32,180 bases of DNA from JAFDCJ01 sp049669725 (GTDB lineage Bacteria > Desulfobacterota > Desulfobacteria > Desulfobacterales > JAFDCJ01), in the NCBI GenBank assembly GCA_049669725.1, contig JBATKU010000462.1, positions 1 through 32,180 of the forward strand. The letters run 5' to 3'. Both the position numbers and the translations under genes were made by a program. The notes under the pieces are model-generated. The model did not search any database. It was not told the DNA's origin and saw nothing but the letters and a program-made list of their open reading frames with translations. Each line of letters starts with the position of its first letter. Within the stretch, counting starts at the first letter, position 1. Below are positions 6,730-15,158 of the stretch, one piece after another.

Positions 6730-6967
6730 AAATGCCTTAAATGCCTTAAATTGTGGACTGTGCTTTCAGCACGATCGGTTTAATTTCTAATCGACAATAG
6801 CACAGTTTGGGCGCTAATTATCAGTTTTGCGTCTGAACATTGATCAGTTCATATATCGCGTTAATTTTGCTGTCTCCCTTACCTTAAGCGCTTATCGGAA
6901 CGGGTGAATCCAACTAAAATAGATAAAATTCATTAATTTTAGGCATTTTAGTGCATTTTAGGCATTT
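6730..6967. repeat. Inverted clusters of AAATGCCTTAAA units
   Basis: The left cluster (6730-6752) has two head-to-tail AAATGCCTT units. The right cluster (6935-6967) has three TTTTAGGCA/TTTTAGTGCA units, which are the reverse complement. The clusters face each other across ~180 bases that themselves contain an 8-bp inverted repeat. This could be a degenerate miniature element or a multi-site binding region. Confidence 0.45.
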
Positions 6968-7030
6968 AAAAAATGATAGGTGTCTTTTTTAGTAGCTTAG
7001 TCTTACCGGAAATGGACGTCGAATATCTAT

Positions 7031-7624
7031 TTATTTAATTTCAATTCCAAAACCCGGCTTGCAAGACGCCACTCTCGCAAAACTCCATGAAAAAGGAAGA
7101 CAGAGTTCTTCTTTACCGCCTACCCGGACTGCGTCAAACATAGCCTTTGCGGCGAACTCACTGGCACCACCACCTAACAGGTCATTTTGAAATTTTCTAT
7201 CAACGATTAAACGCTCCTCCTTATTGCCGGGGTCACCATAGGCGTATCCAAGATCATGTCTGAGACAGATTTCTATTAAAGATGGGACCTTGATGAGGTC
7301 GCTTAAGACTGCGTCAGGGGTCATTGAGCATCCATCAAATTCCCATTCTTTGAAAAGATCCGGATTGCCTTCAATTCGTTGTACAAGGTGACTGAAACCG
7401 TAGTGCTCACAAAGTTCCAAGGCTCTCTCAGTGGTGACAACTTCACCAATCTTCGGCAGTTCAGCTATAATTCCTTTCTCACCCACTCTTTCATTAGAAA
7501 CCTTTGCTTGCTTCGATTTTCCCGAGCACCCAAACAGGATCCCAATCACTATGCCGATAAAAAGAAACGCCCAAATGCTCAGCAAAGCAGTAGATAAACG
7601 AAAACTTTTTCTATTTTCCTGCAT
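7031..7624 (-). CDS. Phospholipase A2-like lipoprotein
   Basis: A 197-residue protein with an N-terminal hydrophobic segment ending in ILFGC (lipidation Cys about residue 33). EFDGCSMTPD and CLRHDLGYAYG (about residues 120-130) carry the C-x-R-H-D-x-x-Y pattern of prokaryotic phospholipase A2, with the His-Asp catalytic pair at about 123-124. VDRKFQNDL continues the second long helix, and several cysteines (72, 99, 120, 175, 188) could form disulfides. Such enzymes hydrolyse the sn-2 ester of phospholipids. The ATG at 7624 is chosen because AGGAG lies 8 bases upstream; a longer frame to 7798 would overlap the upstream gene. It follows the PLD-family gene by 52 bases and is probably co-transcribed. 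Confidence 0.75.
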   Translation of the reverse strand: MQENRKSFRLSTALLSIWAFLFIGIVIGILFGCSGKSKQAKVSNERVGEKGIIAELPKIGEVVTTERALELCEHYGFSHLVQRIEGNPDLFKEWEFDGCSMTPDAVLSDLIKVPSLIEICLRHDLGYAYGDPGNKEERLIVDRKFQNDLLGGGASEFAAKAMFDAVRVGGKEELCLPFSWSFARVASCKPGFGIEIK

Positions 7625-7676
7625 AAAAATAGCTCCTTTACTATTTTTCCATTCACCAGTTTTAAAACCTTCGCCT

Positions 7677-9197
7677 TTAGAAATATTTGCTGGGAAATAG
7701 CTTGAAAAACAAATCCATAACCCGTTGCCAGAAGCTCTGTGCCGGTTGTCTGGTCCGGACATCATCACCTGACTGCCAGATGACCCTGCCCTCTCCATTG
7801 AGTTTGACCTGCCAGCTGTTTGCCGGTTGCATCAGTTCTTCCGCTAATCGTGCCAGCTCCTCTGCAAGTTCTGGGCTGTCTATGAGTACGCCCATTTCTG
7901 TGTTAAAATCCCTGGCACGCTGATCTAAATTGAAAGACCCGATGTAAACACGCGACCGGTCGACAACCGAAACTTTCATGTGCAGGCCGATAAATCCGGA
8001 CACAACCGGCGGTGTATCCACCCGGGACTTAATTGCGGCATCCGGGCGAAGTTCGTAGAGCTCGATTCCTGCATCTAATATGGGCTGGCGCCAGGGCCCG
8101 TAATGGCTGTTGACGGCCGGCACATCCTGGGAGGCCAGTGAATTGGTCAGGATTCTGATTTTGACTCCCTTTTGAACAAGATCACGAGCTGCATTCATCA
8201 TATCTTCATTCGGAATCAAATAGGCGTTGACGATCAGAAGCTCATTTTTTGCGGTTTTGCTAAACGCCGGAATTATGGTGGCCATATCCTGTGAAATCGC
8301 ATCCTCTTTCAGCGCATCGTAAACCACTTTGCTGGTGCCGGGAGAAAGGCGTTGGACGAGAGACTGCAGGATTTCACCCCAGTTTTGCCTTTCGATCGGG
8401 ATGTGTTGAAACCGCTCGGATTTTTCTAATCGCTCCAGGTCGGCATACTCTATTTCATCCGGTGATTTTTCAGGTCTTTCATAGCCAAAAGCAGATGCCG
8501 GTACCACCAGCGGGCTGTTCCAGAAATGATCGAAAAGCTCGGAAGACTCGCGCGCCATCGGACCGACACCCAGCACATCCATGTCGAGGAAGTTAAAGGT
8601 GCTGTTTAATCCGAAATATTCATTACCAAGATTGCGGCCACCCAGGATCACAATACGATTATCTGCCACAATCAGTTTATTGTGCATTCGAAAGTTAAAC
8701 CGCTCGACAGTTTGGGCAGCTTTGACACTCCGACGTGACGAATGCTGTCTCCAGGGATTAAACAGTCTGACCTCAACATTGGGATGGGCATCAATCACGG
8801 CTATACGTTCATCCTCGGATAACAGGAGGATATCATCGGCAATCAAGCGCACCCGCACACCGCGCGCGGCTGCATCTATGGCGCGTTTAAGAACCAATTC
8901 GCCACTGTCATCCCCGTACCAGAGGAAATATTTGATATCCAAAGAATGACGTGCCTCATCAATTAACATTAACCGCTGACGCAGGGACTCACCACTGCTG
9001 TCGAGCAGCAAAAAACCAGATTTCATGTGGCCGTGCTTTGCTACAAATGTCGCCTCAAGATCGGCAAAGGGTCCATGTTTTCCCGGCTCCAGGGCATAAC
9101 TGGGTTCAGGTTCCGACACCTCCTTCGGTGCGGTGGCACAGGAACCCACCAGAGACATAAAAATCAATACGACTGCATATTTTAATAGTTTCATCAT
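7677..9197 (-). CDS. Phospholipase D family lipoprotein (cardiolipin-synthase-like, two HKD motifs)
   Basis: This ~506-residue protein has a signal ending in SLVGSC, a lipobox-like site. Two HKD motifs follow, MHNKLIVADN (about residues 171-180) and LHMKVSVVDR (about 405-414), each with a downstream GG/GS-x-N element (LGGRNLGNEYFG and IGSFNLDQRA). Members hydrolyse or transfer phosphatidyl groups; exported versions are often misnamed cardiolipin synthases. AAGGAGG (9210-9216) lies after an in-frame ATG at 9221, so the start must be one of the two ATGs at 9197 or 9194. The phospholipase-A2-like gene follows in the same operon. Confidence 0.9.
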   Translation of the reverse strand: MMKLLKYAVVLIFMSLVGSCATAPKEVSEPEPSYALEPGKHGPFADLEATFVAKHGHMKSGFLLLDSSGESLRQRLMLIDEARHSLDIKYFLWYGDDSGELVLKRAIDAAARGVRVRLIADDILLLSEDERIAVIDAHPNVEVRLFNPWRQHSSRRSVKAAQTVERFNFRMHNKLIVADNRIVILGGRNLGNEYFGLNSTFNFLDMDVLGVGPMARESSELFDHFWNSPLVVPASAFGYERPEKSPDEIEYADLERLEKSERFQHIPIERQNWGEILQSLVQRLSPGTSKVVYDALKEDAISQDMATIIPAFSKTAKNELLIVNAYLIPNEDMMNAARDLVQKGVKIRILTNSLASQDVPAVNSHYGPWRQPILDAGIELYELRPDAAIKSRVDTPPVVSGFIGLHMKVSVVDRSRVYIGSFNLDQRARDFNTEMGVLIDSPELAEELARLAEELMQPANSWQVKLNGEGRVIWQSGDDVRTRQPAQSFWQRVMDLFFKLFPSKYF

Positions 9198-9255
9198 TTG
9201 AATTAAAAGCCTCCTTAGCATACAAGAAGTCCTGATATTTTGGGGAAAGGTTCTT

Positions 9256-9272
9256 CACCGAAATTTTCGGTG
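9256..9272. promoter_or_regulatory. 17-bp palindrome upstream of the PLD-family gene
   Basis: CACCGAAA and TTTCGGTG are perfect complements around a single T, about 60 bases before the start codon of the leftward PLD-family gene. This could be a regulator site or a small hairpin in the leader. No regulator gene is nearby. Confidence 0.4.
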
Positions 9273-9330
9273 CTAGCTCCATACCGCCGGAACAGTTCTT
9301 AGTTCTGATTTTCTATAACCCTAATTGAGC

Positions 9331-9431
9331 GAAAATCGAGGCTGCTCCAGCTTCAAGGCGTCCGATGGCGAGGGTGTAGTCGCCTACCCCGAGCCATTGG
9401 CAACGCAGAAGATGGGGCAGCATCGGCTTTC
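9331..9431. other. Highly foldable ~100-nt intergenic element (candidate structured RNA or palindromic repeat)
   Basis: An outer stem pairs 9332-9348 with 9414-9430 (about 13 Watson-Crick and 2 G-T pairs of 17). An inner hairpin pairs CGATGGC (9363-9369) with GCCATTG, then GGG/CCC and GTAG/CTAC across a TCGC tetraloop, interrupted by tandem GA/GA mismatches. It lies between the divergent-end PLD promoter region and the lipase gene end. It has no ORF. Orientation and transcription are unknown. Confidence 0.5.
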
Positions 9432-9438
9432 CCGGAGG

Positions 9439-9562
9439 GTAAACAAAATGAGATTTAAAATAGATATTTACATCTCACTTATAAAGAAATTATCAATTGC
9501 AAACCACATATGCAAATTGACAGCTTATTCAAAAGGTTAAAAACCTATCTCATTTTGTTTAC
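9439..9562. repeat. 16-bp perfect inverted repeat bounding a 124-bp AT-rich segment
   Basis: GTAAACAAAATGAGAT (9439-9454) and ATCTCATTTTGTTTAC (9547-9562) are exact reverse complements. The AT-rich interior holds a 30-codon frame starting at 9448 and ending at a TAA at 9540, with GGAGG about 9 bases upstream. It directly abuts the foldable element on its left and the 3' end of the lipase gene on its right. It could be a miniature inverted-repeat element or a long terminator hairpin. No clear target-site duplication is seen. Confidence 0.6.
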
Positions 9563-9568
9563 GCTCAT

Positions 9569-10564
9569 TTAGGGTATAATATTATTCCAGAGGTGGACGG
9601 CATAAAGCAACGGCACATGATCTCTGAACGCTGCCGGAACAAATCCCGCAAAAGAATTCCTATCTTGCGGGTTCGTGCTTTCCTGATCGTAGGTCCCATC
9701 GCGTGGTTCATTGGCGGGACGCTCCCTTGCGATCATATGATCCTGTATATTGCCGTCACTGTCAATAAACTTCAGTTCACCAACATGAACGTAAGTGCCT
9801 GGTGGTGGAACCCGGGCCACGATGTCGTCATTGTTGACTACCCGGTAGATGTTTGCATCCAGTTTTTCCTTAAAACCGTCATTGCCCACCCTGGGAGAAC
9901 CGAACGTATAGACGCCCTGGATATTGTCATAGCGGCTGGCACAAAGCGTTGCAAGGGCGGCTCCCAGGCTGTGCCCGGTGACCCATAGTTTACACCCCTT
10001 GCCATCGAGTTGCGTTATATAAGGAAAAAGATCAGACCACACTTCCTCCAGGGCATCCTTAAATCCGCGATGGACTTTGCCGCCCGGGGGCCAATCCGCT
10101 AAGCGGATATCCACATCGGCCTTCAAATCAGCCATCACCCTGTTCAGATCAAACTTTTCTTTTTTCTTCCAGATCTCGCTGCCCCGGAAAGCAACGATGG
10201 CCAATTGATCGTTATGGGCCACATAGCACTGCGTGCTTTGCTTATCGAAAAAGCGGACTTCCGTCAGACCGGCCTGGCCGAATCGGGTTCTGACAAAGTC
10301 TTCATCCGCATACACCAGTGTGGAAATCTCTGCCAGCCACCAGGCATTGATCAGGTTGAATGCGGTTGCCTGCACCTGAAAAGGATATTCGCGATGATTT
10401 TGAAAATAGTCATAATCTTTAAAGGGTGGGGAAAGGTTCTTGAAGGTAACCCTGGGAACTTCCTTTTTCGCGAGTTGCGGCACCTCATGGGGCTCATTCT
10501 GGGCCATGGCAGCGATAATCCCACCGCTCAGGAGCACCAATATGAAGATGATCTTGGCTATCAA
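9569..10564 (-). CDS. Class 3 lipase family protein, exported
   Basis: A 331-residue alpha/beta hydrolase of the fungal-lipase-like (Lipase_3) family. It has a signal peptide (about residues 1-21), the oxyanion segment IVAFRGSE (about 123-130) and the nucleophile elbow VTGHSLGAALATL with Ser about 199. The acid is near NNDDIVARVPP (about 246) and a candidate His is in RDHVPLL (about 316). It should hydrolyse acylglycerol or phospholipid esters outside the cytoplasm. The start is a TTG at 10564; later ATG codons would remove the signal peptide. It lies 24 bases after the MscS gene and is likely the last gene of that operon. Confidence 0.88.
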   Translation of the reverse strand: MIAKIIFILVLLSGGIIAAMAQNEPHEVPQLAKKEVPRVTFKNLSPPFKDYDYFQNHREYPFQVQATAFNLINAWWLAEISTLVYADEDFVRTRFGQAGLTEVRFFDKQSTQCYVAHNDQLAIVAFRGSEIWKKKEKFDLNRVMADLKADVDIRLADWPPGGKVHRGFKDALEEVWSDLFPYITQLDGKGCKLWVTGHSLGAALATLCASRYDNIQGVYTFGSPRVGNDGFKEKLDANIYRVVNNDDIVARVPPPGTYVHVGELKFIDSDGNIQDHMIARERPANEPRDGTYDQESTNPQDRNSFAGFVPAAFRDHVPLLYAVHLWNNIIP

Positions 10565-10588
10565 TGTTCCATTTAACCTCTCATTATC

Positions 10589-12496
10589 CTATTTTTTCGG
10601 GGTAGGTTTTGCATCGGTATCAGCCTGAGCGGCTGCGGCTGCCGCTGCAGCACCGGCTTCGATAACTTTCTTATCATGTTCATCGGCTTCTTCACCCGGT
10701 GGCAGGTAAACCGTGACATTGCGATGGGCAAATTCAATGCCGGATTCCCTGAAAGACTCCTGTATCATCCGGAACACCTCCCGTCGGATAACAAATTGTT
10801 CTCCGGGAATGGTCTTAAACTTCAAGCGCATGATCATGGCCGAGTCGTCCAATTCTCTGACCCCCTGGGACTTAATTTTGTCCAGGAGGTTGGGCCCCAT
10901 TTCCGGATCGTTTTCTATTTCCCTGTTAATTTTTTTGATGATTTTGCGGACTTTGTCCACATCTGTGTCATAACGAACACGAAAATCAAGCTTGGTAATG
11001 ATATAGTCACGGCTCATATTGGTCACCGTGCCCATGTCGCCGAAGGGTATCGTATGGACCGGTCCCCGGGGGTTGCGCAGTCGCAACGAGCGCAGGGAGA
11101 TGTGTTCCACCATGCCTTTCTGGCCGCCGGTTTCGATGTAATCGCCGACCCGGAAAGCATCGTCAATGAGGAAAAAGACGCCTGCGATGATATCTTTTAC
11201 CAGGGTCTGGGCACCGAAGCCAATGGCCAAGCCGATCACACCGGCACCTGCCAGCAGCGGGCCGATGTTTATCCCCATCGAGGAGAGAAAAAGCAGGAAT
11301 ACGATGGTGAACATCACGACCACGATCGTTTTGCGCAGCAAAAGGAGCAAGGTCTCACTCCGGGAGCCGCCGGCACCCCCTTCTTCCCCCTGACTATCTT
11401 GTTCCGGTACGTCTTCCTCTATATTTTTTTGAATATAGGATTTCATAAACTGCCATAAAATTAAGCCGATCAACAAGAGTATAAAAATCCGTTGCAGGGT
11501 ATTCTCAACAAATATGAGCACTGATCCGGTAATATTGATATGCTCGTCGAGGACATACTTGATCAGGCTGACCATTATCACGGTAACCAGAACAACCAAA
11601 AGCCATCCAACAGTTTTTTTCCCTGAAGAAAGCTCGGCAGTTCTTCGATACCACCACCGGACAAGCATCCAAACAACCAGCAAGACACCAAGGGGCAGAA
11701 CAACCAGTGCGCACCACTGCCACAGGGTCTGATCAAGGTACGTCGCATCAGACCAGCCCGGCAACCATTGGCTCCATTTGGGTGGCAGCAGGCGGCCGGG
11801 ATTGGTTACATAAAAATCAAAAAAATCATGACTGATGAGCGCATTGGGCTTATAGGGATAGTCTTTTACTTTACCGTAGAACTCTTCGACCCGGGCAACC
11901 GTTTCAGGGGTAAATAGAAATTCCCCTTCGCGGGGACCTTCTTCAACCCGGTCAATGATAATATCTGTATTGGGGATTCGCCAGCGACTCAATTCCGCTA
12001 TTTTCTCCTTTTCTTCCTCAGCTTCGATGGCCTCGGCGTCGGGGATCTCCTCAAACGGCGGAAGGTCGATCCGATCGAAAACCTCCTTGAGCATGATGGC
12101 ACTCTCGTAACCGGCATTTTTCTTGAGGCTCTTCGGAACCTGGCTTAAATTCAGGCATTCGACGCCGCTTTCGAAGAATTCCTCTGCTTGTGTTGCCATC
12201 TGCCGGACCGATTCTGAGGGAAAGTATCCGGGTGTTTTCAAGTTTGTCCGATGGGCCTTCATCAACATACCGTAGGCAAGGTTCATATTTTCGATAAAGC
12301 TTTGCAGCGTCGCCCGTGGGCTGGCCGTATTCGGTGGTTTGAGCAGAGTGTTAGCGCTTGCCAAAGAATAATCATCCTTTGGAGGTGGTAATGTGGATTC
12401 TTCCGAAGAGGCTTCTTGCGCACCTGCATTGGTCACAATAAGCATAGTGGTGAGAAATATCGCAATGACAAAATTGATGAATATCCTTAATTTCAC
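10589..12496 (-). CDS. Mechanosensitive ion channel family protein (MscS type), second copy
   Basis: A 635-residue protein with a signal peptide, then ~240 residues of acidic periplasmic region (IEAEEEKEKIAEL and similar). Three or more membrane helices follow (near ALVVLPLGVLLVVWML, TVGWLLVVLVTVIMV and FILLLIGLILWQF). The MscS core is PLLAGAGVIGLAIGFGAQTL with FFLIDDAFRVGDYIETGG. It differs from the other MscS here (GFGAQ against ALAAQ) and ends with an Ala-rich, low-complexity tail. The start is GTG with AAAGGA upstream. It sits between the TAXI-binding-protein gene (42 bases upstream) and the lipase gene. Confidence 0.93.
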   Translation of the reverse strand: MKLRIFINFVIAIFLTTMLIVTNAGAQEASSEESTLPPPKDDYSLASANTLLKPPNTASPRATLQSFIENMNLAYGMLMKAHRTNLKTPGYFPSESVRQMATQAEEFFESGVECLNLSQVPKSLKKNAGYESAIMLKEVFDRIDLPPFEEIPDAEAIEAEEEKEKIAELSRWRIPNTDIIIDRVEEGPREGEFLFTPETVARVEEFYGKVKDYPYKPNALISHDFFDFYVTNPGRLLPPKWSQWLPGWSDATYLDQTLWQWCALVVLPLGVLLVVWMLVRWWYRRTAELSSGKKTVGWLLVVLVTVIMVSLIKYVLDEHINITGSVLIFVENTLQRIFILLLIGLILWQFMKSYIQKNIEEDVPEQDSQGEEGGAGGSRSETLLLLLRKTIVVVMFTIVFLLFLSSMGINIGPLLAGAGVIGLAIGFGAQTLVKDIIAGVFFLIDDAFRVGDYIETGGQKGMVEHISLRSLRLRNPRGPVHTIPFGDMGTVTNMSRDYIITKLDFRVRYDTDVDKVRKIIKKINREIENDPEMGPNLLDKIKSQGVRELDDSAMIMRLKFKTIPGEQFVIRREVFRMIQESFRESGIEFAHRNVTVYLPPGEEADEHDKKVIEAGAAAAAAAAQADTDAKPTPKK

Positions 12497-12538
12497 ACTC
12501 TTTTATCCTTTCAATTGATAGAACCAAAAGAAATAAAT

Positions 12539-13855
12539 TTAGTTTTCTATCATTTGCTTAAGCTTACTTCGCAGCAAGTCGATATGCATGCGCAGGTGGT
12601 AAAGTTCTTCTGAATATGACAGCGGCACCGAGATGTTGGAAACTTTTGCTTCGATCCCTTCGAGCTTGACCAGATACTCCTTCAAACGTTCGGTTCCTTC
12701 TTCCTTATGTCTTTCCGGATCAAAAGCACGCAGTTTGGAATACCAGCGATAGATTTTAGACCGCATTCGCCACCGATAGACTAGCGGCATGAGCTTAAAT
12801 AAAGGTAAAACCACCGCAACCAGCGGCAGGAGCAAAATCGTCATGCGGCTGACAAGGATGGCAATCCAAAAGGGGAGATAGCGCTGCAGGAAAGGCGGGC
12901 CGAATTTGTAAAATCGCTCCGCGTCCTGGCTCAATTTGAAATCCAGATATTTCGGCGTCGGAAACTCGCCTTCACGTTCAAAGTCCCCACCGAATTCATG
13001 AACGATTTCGGCGGCCTCTAAAAGTAAATTGATCAGGGCCGGATGCAGATCCGGTCGTGCTACCAGCTGGGTGGTTGGAGCCACCAGGGTAAGATCACGG
13101 GCAGGGATGTTGGCCTCTAAATCAATCACACCTTCGGGCACTTTTAACACGTATAAGAAATGATACAGCAGTGCGTAGGCTTCAGCCCGTTCAAGTCCCA
13201 TCAGTTTTACAGATTTTGAGTCGATCAGGTTAATAACGTGGGAGGCAAGATGCGTGGATACAAAAAAGGCCACATCCACTTCACCGTTTAAAAGCATATC
13301 GGCGGCCTTCTGGTAACCGTATGAAAGAATTCGAGTATTTTGTGAATTGACGCCGTTGAGTTCGAGCAACCGCATGGTCAAAATTTTGGTTCCACCGCCT
13401 TCTTTTCCGACCGCAAGCCGCAGTCCTTTCAAATCCGGAATTCGTCGCAAGGCCAGGTTGGTGCGGTGAAAAATCCACAACGGTTCGAAAAACAGGCTTC
13501 CCAGTGATACCAGATCTGTGTTCTGAGCCAACGATTTCATACTGCCCTGAACAAATGCAACGTCAACACCGCCTGACGCCGCGCCCAGCAGTTTAAGGTT
13601 TTCCGCCGAGCCGGCCGTGCTTCTCAATTCCAGTGAAATGCCCTCCTTAGCTAAAATTTCCCGGTAGGCCTGGGCGTATTTAAAATTGGCGCCTTCCGGC
13701 GGCCCGCAACCAATGGAGATGCGCCGCGGTGGAAACGGATCCACAAAATAGTAAGCAAAAACAAATGCAAGGATCGCAAGTACCACAGCCGGGCTGAAAA
13801 TTATTAATTTTTCTTTTAAACCGATTTTTACGTAGTCTTTAACTTTAAATTTCAT
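12539..13855 (-). CDS. TAXI family TRAP solute-binding protein with C-terminal membrane segment
   Basis: The ~438-residue protein has an N-terminal membrane anchor (about residues 15-40). The TAXI periplasmic binding fold follows: ISIGCGPPEGANFKYAQAY, SAENLKLLGAASGGVDVAFV, GLRLAVGKEGGGTKILTMRL and GEVDVAFFVS. A second hydrophobic stretch (about 335-360) precedes a charged helical tail, longer than soluble TAXI proteins. No TRAP permease gene is nearby, so it may be a sensor or tethered binding protein rather than a transporter subunit. The ATG at 13855 is used; a TTG at 13864 overlapping the previous stop is an alternative. Translation is probably coupled to the upstream lipoprotein gene. Confidence 0.85.
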   Translation of the reverse strand: MKFKVKDYVKIGLKEKLIIFSPAVVLAILAFVFAYYFVDPFPPRRISIGCGPPEGANFKYAQAYREILAKEGISLELRSTAGSAENLKLLGAASGGVDVAFVQGSMKSLAQNTDLVSLGSLFFEPLWIFHRTNLALRRIPDLKGLRLAVGKEGGGTKILTMRLLELNGVNSQNTRILSYGYQKAADMLLNGEVDVAFFVSTHLASHVINLIDSKSVKLMGLERAEAYALLYHFLYVLKVPEGVIDLEANIPARDLTLVAPTTQLVARPDLHPALINLLLEAAEIVHEFGGDFEREGEFPTPKYLDFKLSQDAERFYKFGPPFLQRYLPFWIAILVSRMTILLLPLVAVVLPLFKLMPLVYRWRMRSKIYRWYSKLRAFDPERHKEEGTERLKEYLVKLEGIEAKVSNISVPLSYSEELYHLRMHIDLLRSKLKQMIEN

Positions 13856-13860
13856 CCTTA

Positions 13861-15012
13861 TCAACCCGTTGGGAGAGTCAAAATAGGCGCAGCGCCGGAT
13901 GGTGTGGGGGCCTGCAGTCGGAACAGGACGATAATGAGGCTTAAGGCCCGCTTGCTGATTATATCGGCATGATCAATATAGTACCAGTAATCCCTGAAAC
14001 GCACCGCGGCAAACGCCTTTTCCGGCCGGCTTTTACTTGAATGCATTGTAAAGGGAATCAGGGCCTTCGCGGTTTCACCCTCACTGGTCTGCAGCCCGTA
14101 GTCGATTACCCATCCATCTTCGAGGTGCTCAAGCGGAACTTCAACCCCGCGCGCCATAAATTCCATCATCGCCATGACGGAGCGTGTTTGGATTGAAATT
14201 TCATCGTCTTTTAAATTGGTCACCCGGTCTGTTATGCGAAACCGATTGCGATTGCCAAGCCCGATGAGCTGTCTCAACTCGTTGAGCCTGGGACGCAAAT
14301 CTTGCGGGACTTCCTCGGCGATTATCAAATGGCGCTCGCTATTGTCATCTTCTTCAACCCCCTGAACTTCAATAACCTCATTATCGCTGAGGATAAAAAT
14401 TAAGTTAATCATTCTTTCAAAACGCTTCAGTTTCTTTAAGTCAGATTCAACCTGCGTTTTCGAATCACTGTCGCCGGAGGCGGGAATCTCACCAAATGAC
14501 ATGTTTTCCGCCGCTCCAAGTCGCTGAATAGCGATTCGCATGAAGACGTCTACCGGCCAGCCGGCCTGAGCAGCGGCGAAGATAATTTCAGCCGGGATGT
14601 CTGAAAGCAGATGCGCAGCGAATTCCTGGCCTTCGACCGGCAGGTAGGTGATGGTCGGGCGCTCTGAAAATCTCAGGTTCGCACTGCCGATGGCTCTATC
14701 CGTGGTGCCGGTGCCAAATTCTAAAATTCCGCTCAGGTCAATGCTGCTGTCATATTCGTATTGGGTCAGCACTGAACTGACGGTTAAAAACACCGGCACC
14801 TCCAGGTACCGGCTGCGAACTATATTCAGCAGCATTTGTTCTCGTGTTGATTGGGCAATTGCGCCGTTGTAATCGAATCGATCCCCTGGCACACGCCTGG
14901 CCCCCCGAGCCGCACAACCTGATATCAGAAACAGCGCTGCCGCAATCAGAAGAGCGCATCTGTAACCTGTCTTTTTCGTTTTTTGCCCTTTGGGGAATTT
15001 CGTAATCTGCAT
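13861..15012 (-). CDS. Lipoprotein of unknown function
   Basis: A 383-residue protein with a signal ending in LFLISGC, a clear lipobox. The conserved-looking segment STREQMLLNIVRSRYLEVPV (about residues 55-74) recalls a family of uncharacterised lipoproteins seen in several Gram-negative groups. A charged middle region and a C-terminal part with RFRDYWYYIDHADIISKRAL follow. GGAGGA lies 6 bases before the ATG. It is the first gene of a tight run with the TAXI protein, MscS and lipase genes. I cannot assign a function. Confidence 0.8.
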   Translation of the reverse strand: MQITKFPKGQKTKKTGYRCALLIAAALFLISGCAARGARRVPGDRFDYNGAIAQSTREQMLLNIVRSRYLEVPVFLTVSSVLTQYEYDSSIDLSGILEFGTGTTDRAIGSANLRFSERPTITYLPVEGQEFAAHLLSDIPAEIIFAAAQAGWPVDVFMRIAIQRLGAAENMSFGEIPASGDSDSKTQVESDLKKLKRFERMINLIFILSDNEVIEVQGVEEDDNSERHLIIAEEVPQDLRPRLNELRQLIGLGNRNRFRITDRVTNLKDDEISIQTRSVMAMMEFMARGVEVPLEHLEDGWVIDYGLQTSEGETAKALIPFTMHSSKSRPEKAFAAVRFRDYWYYIDHADIISKRALSLIIVLFRLQAPTPSGAAPILTLPTG

Positions 15013-15158
15013 ATCCGGTCCTCCGAGCGTAGGTCTTTACTTCTACGATTGTAAAATTCACAGGTTCAAGGCTTGCCAGCCTCTGGCGGGTTCACGGTTC
15101 AGGGTTATAGCCTTCGGCGAGCTGACACCTGAAACCGCGCATGAAACTTCATTGAAAT

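Larger units (their letters stand above)
6595..7030. other. Gene-free AT-rich intergenic region with several repeats
   Basis: This 436-base gap carries copy 2 of the 40-bp repeat (6622-6661) and an 8-bp perfect inverted repeat ACTGTGCT/AGCACAGT (6757-6764 and 6799-6806). It also has inverted clusters of AAATGCCTTAAA-like units at 6730-6752 and 6935-6967. No convincing ORF was found. The ribosome site of the downstream MscS gene is at its left edge. A promoter for that gene must lie here but I cannot place it. Confidence 0.5.

Noticed and set aside
7625..7798. 58-residue N-terminal extension of the PLA2-like protein
   Set aside because: It overlaps the PLD-family gene, and the internal ATG at 7624 has a good ribosome site and begins a normal lipoprotein signal.
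10676..11458. 260-residue open frame on the + strand
   Set aside because: It is the antisense of the MscS gene at 10589-12496, which has clear family motifs; the frame has no recognisable domain.
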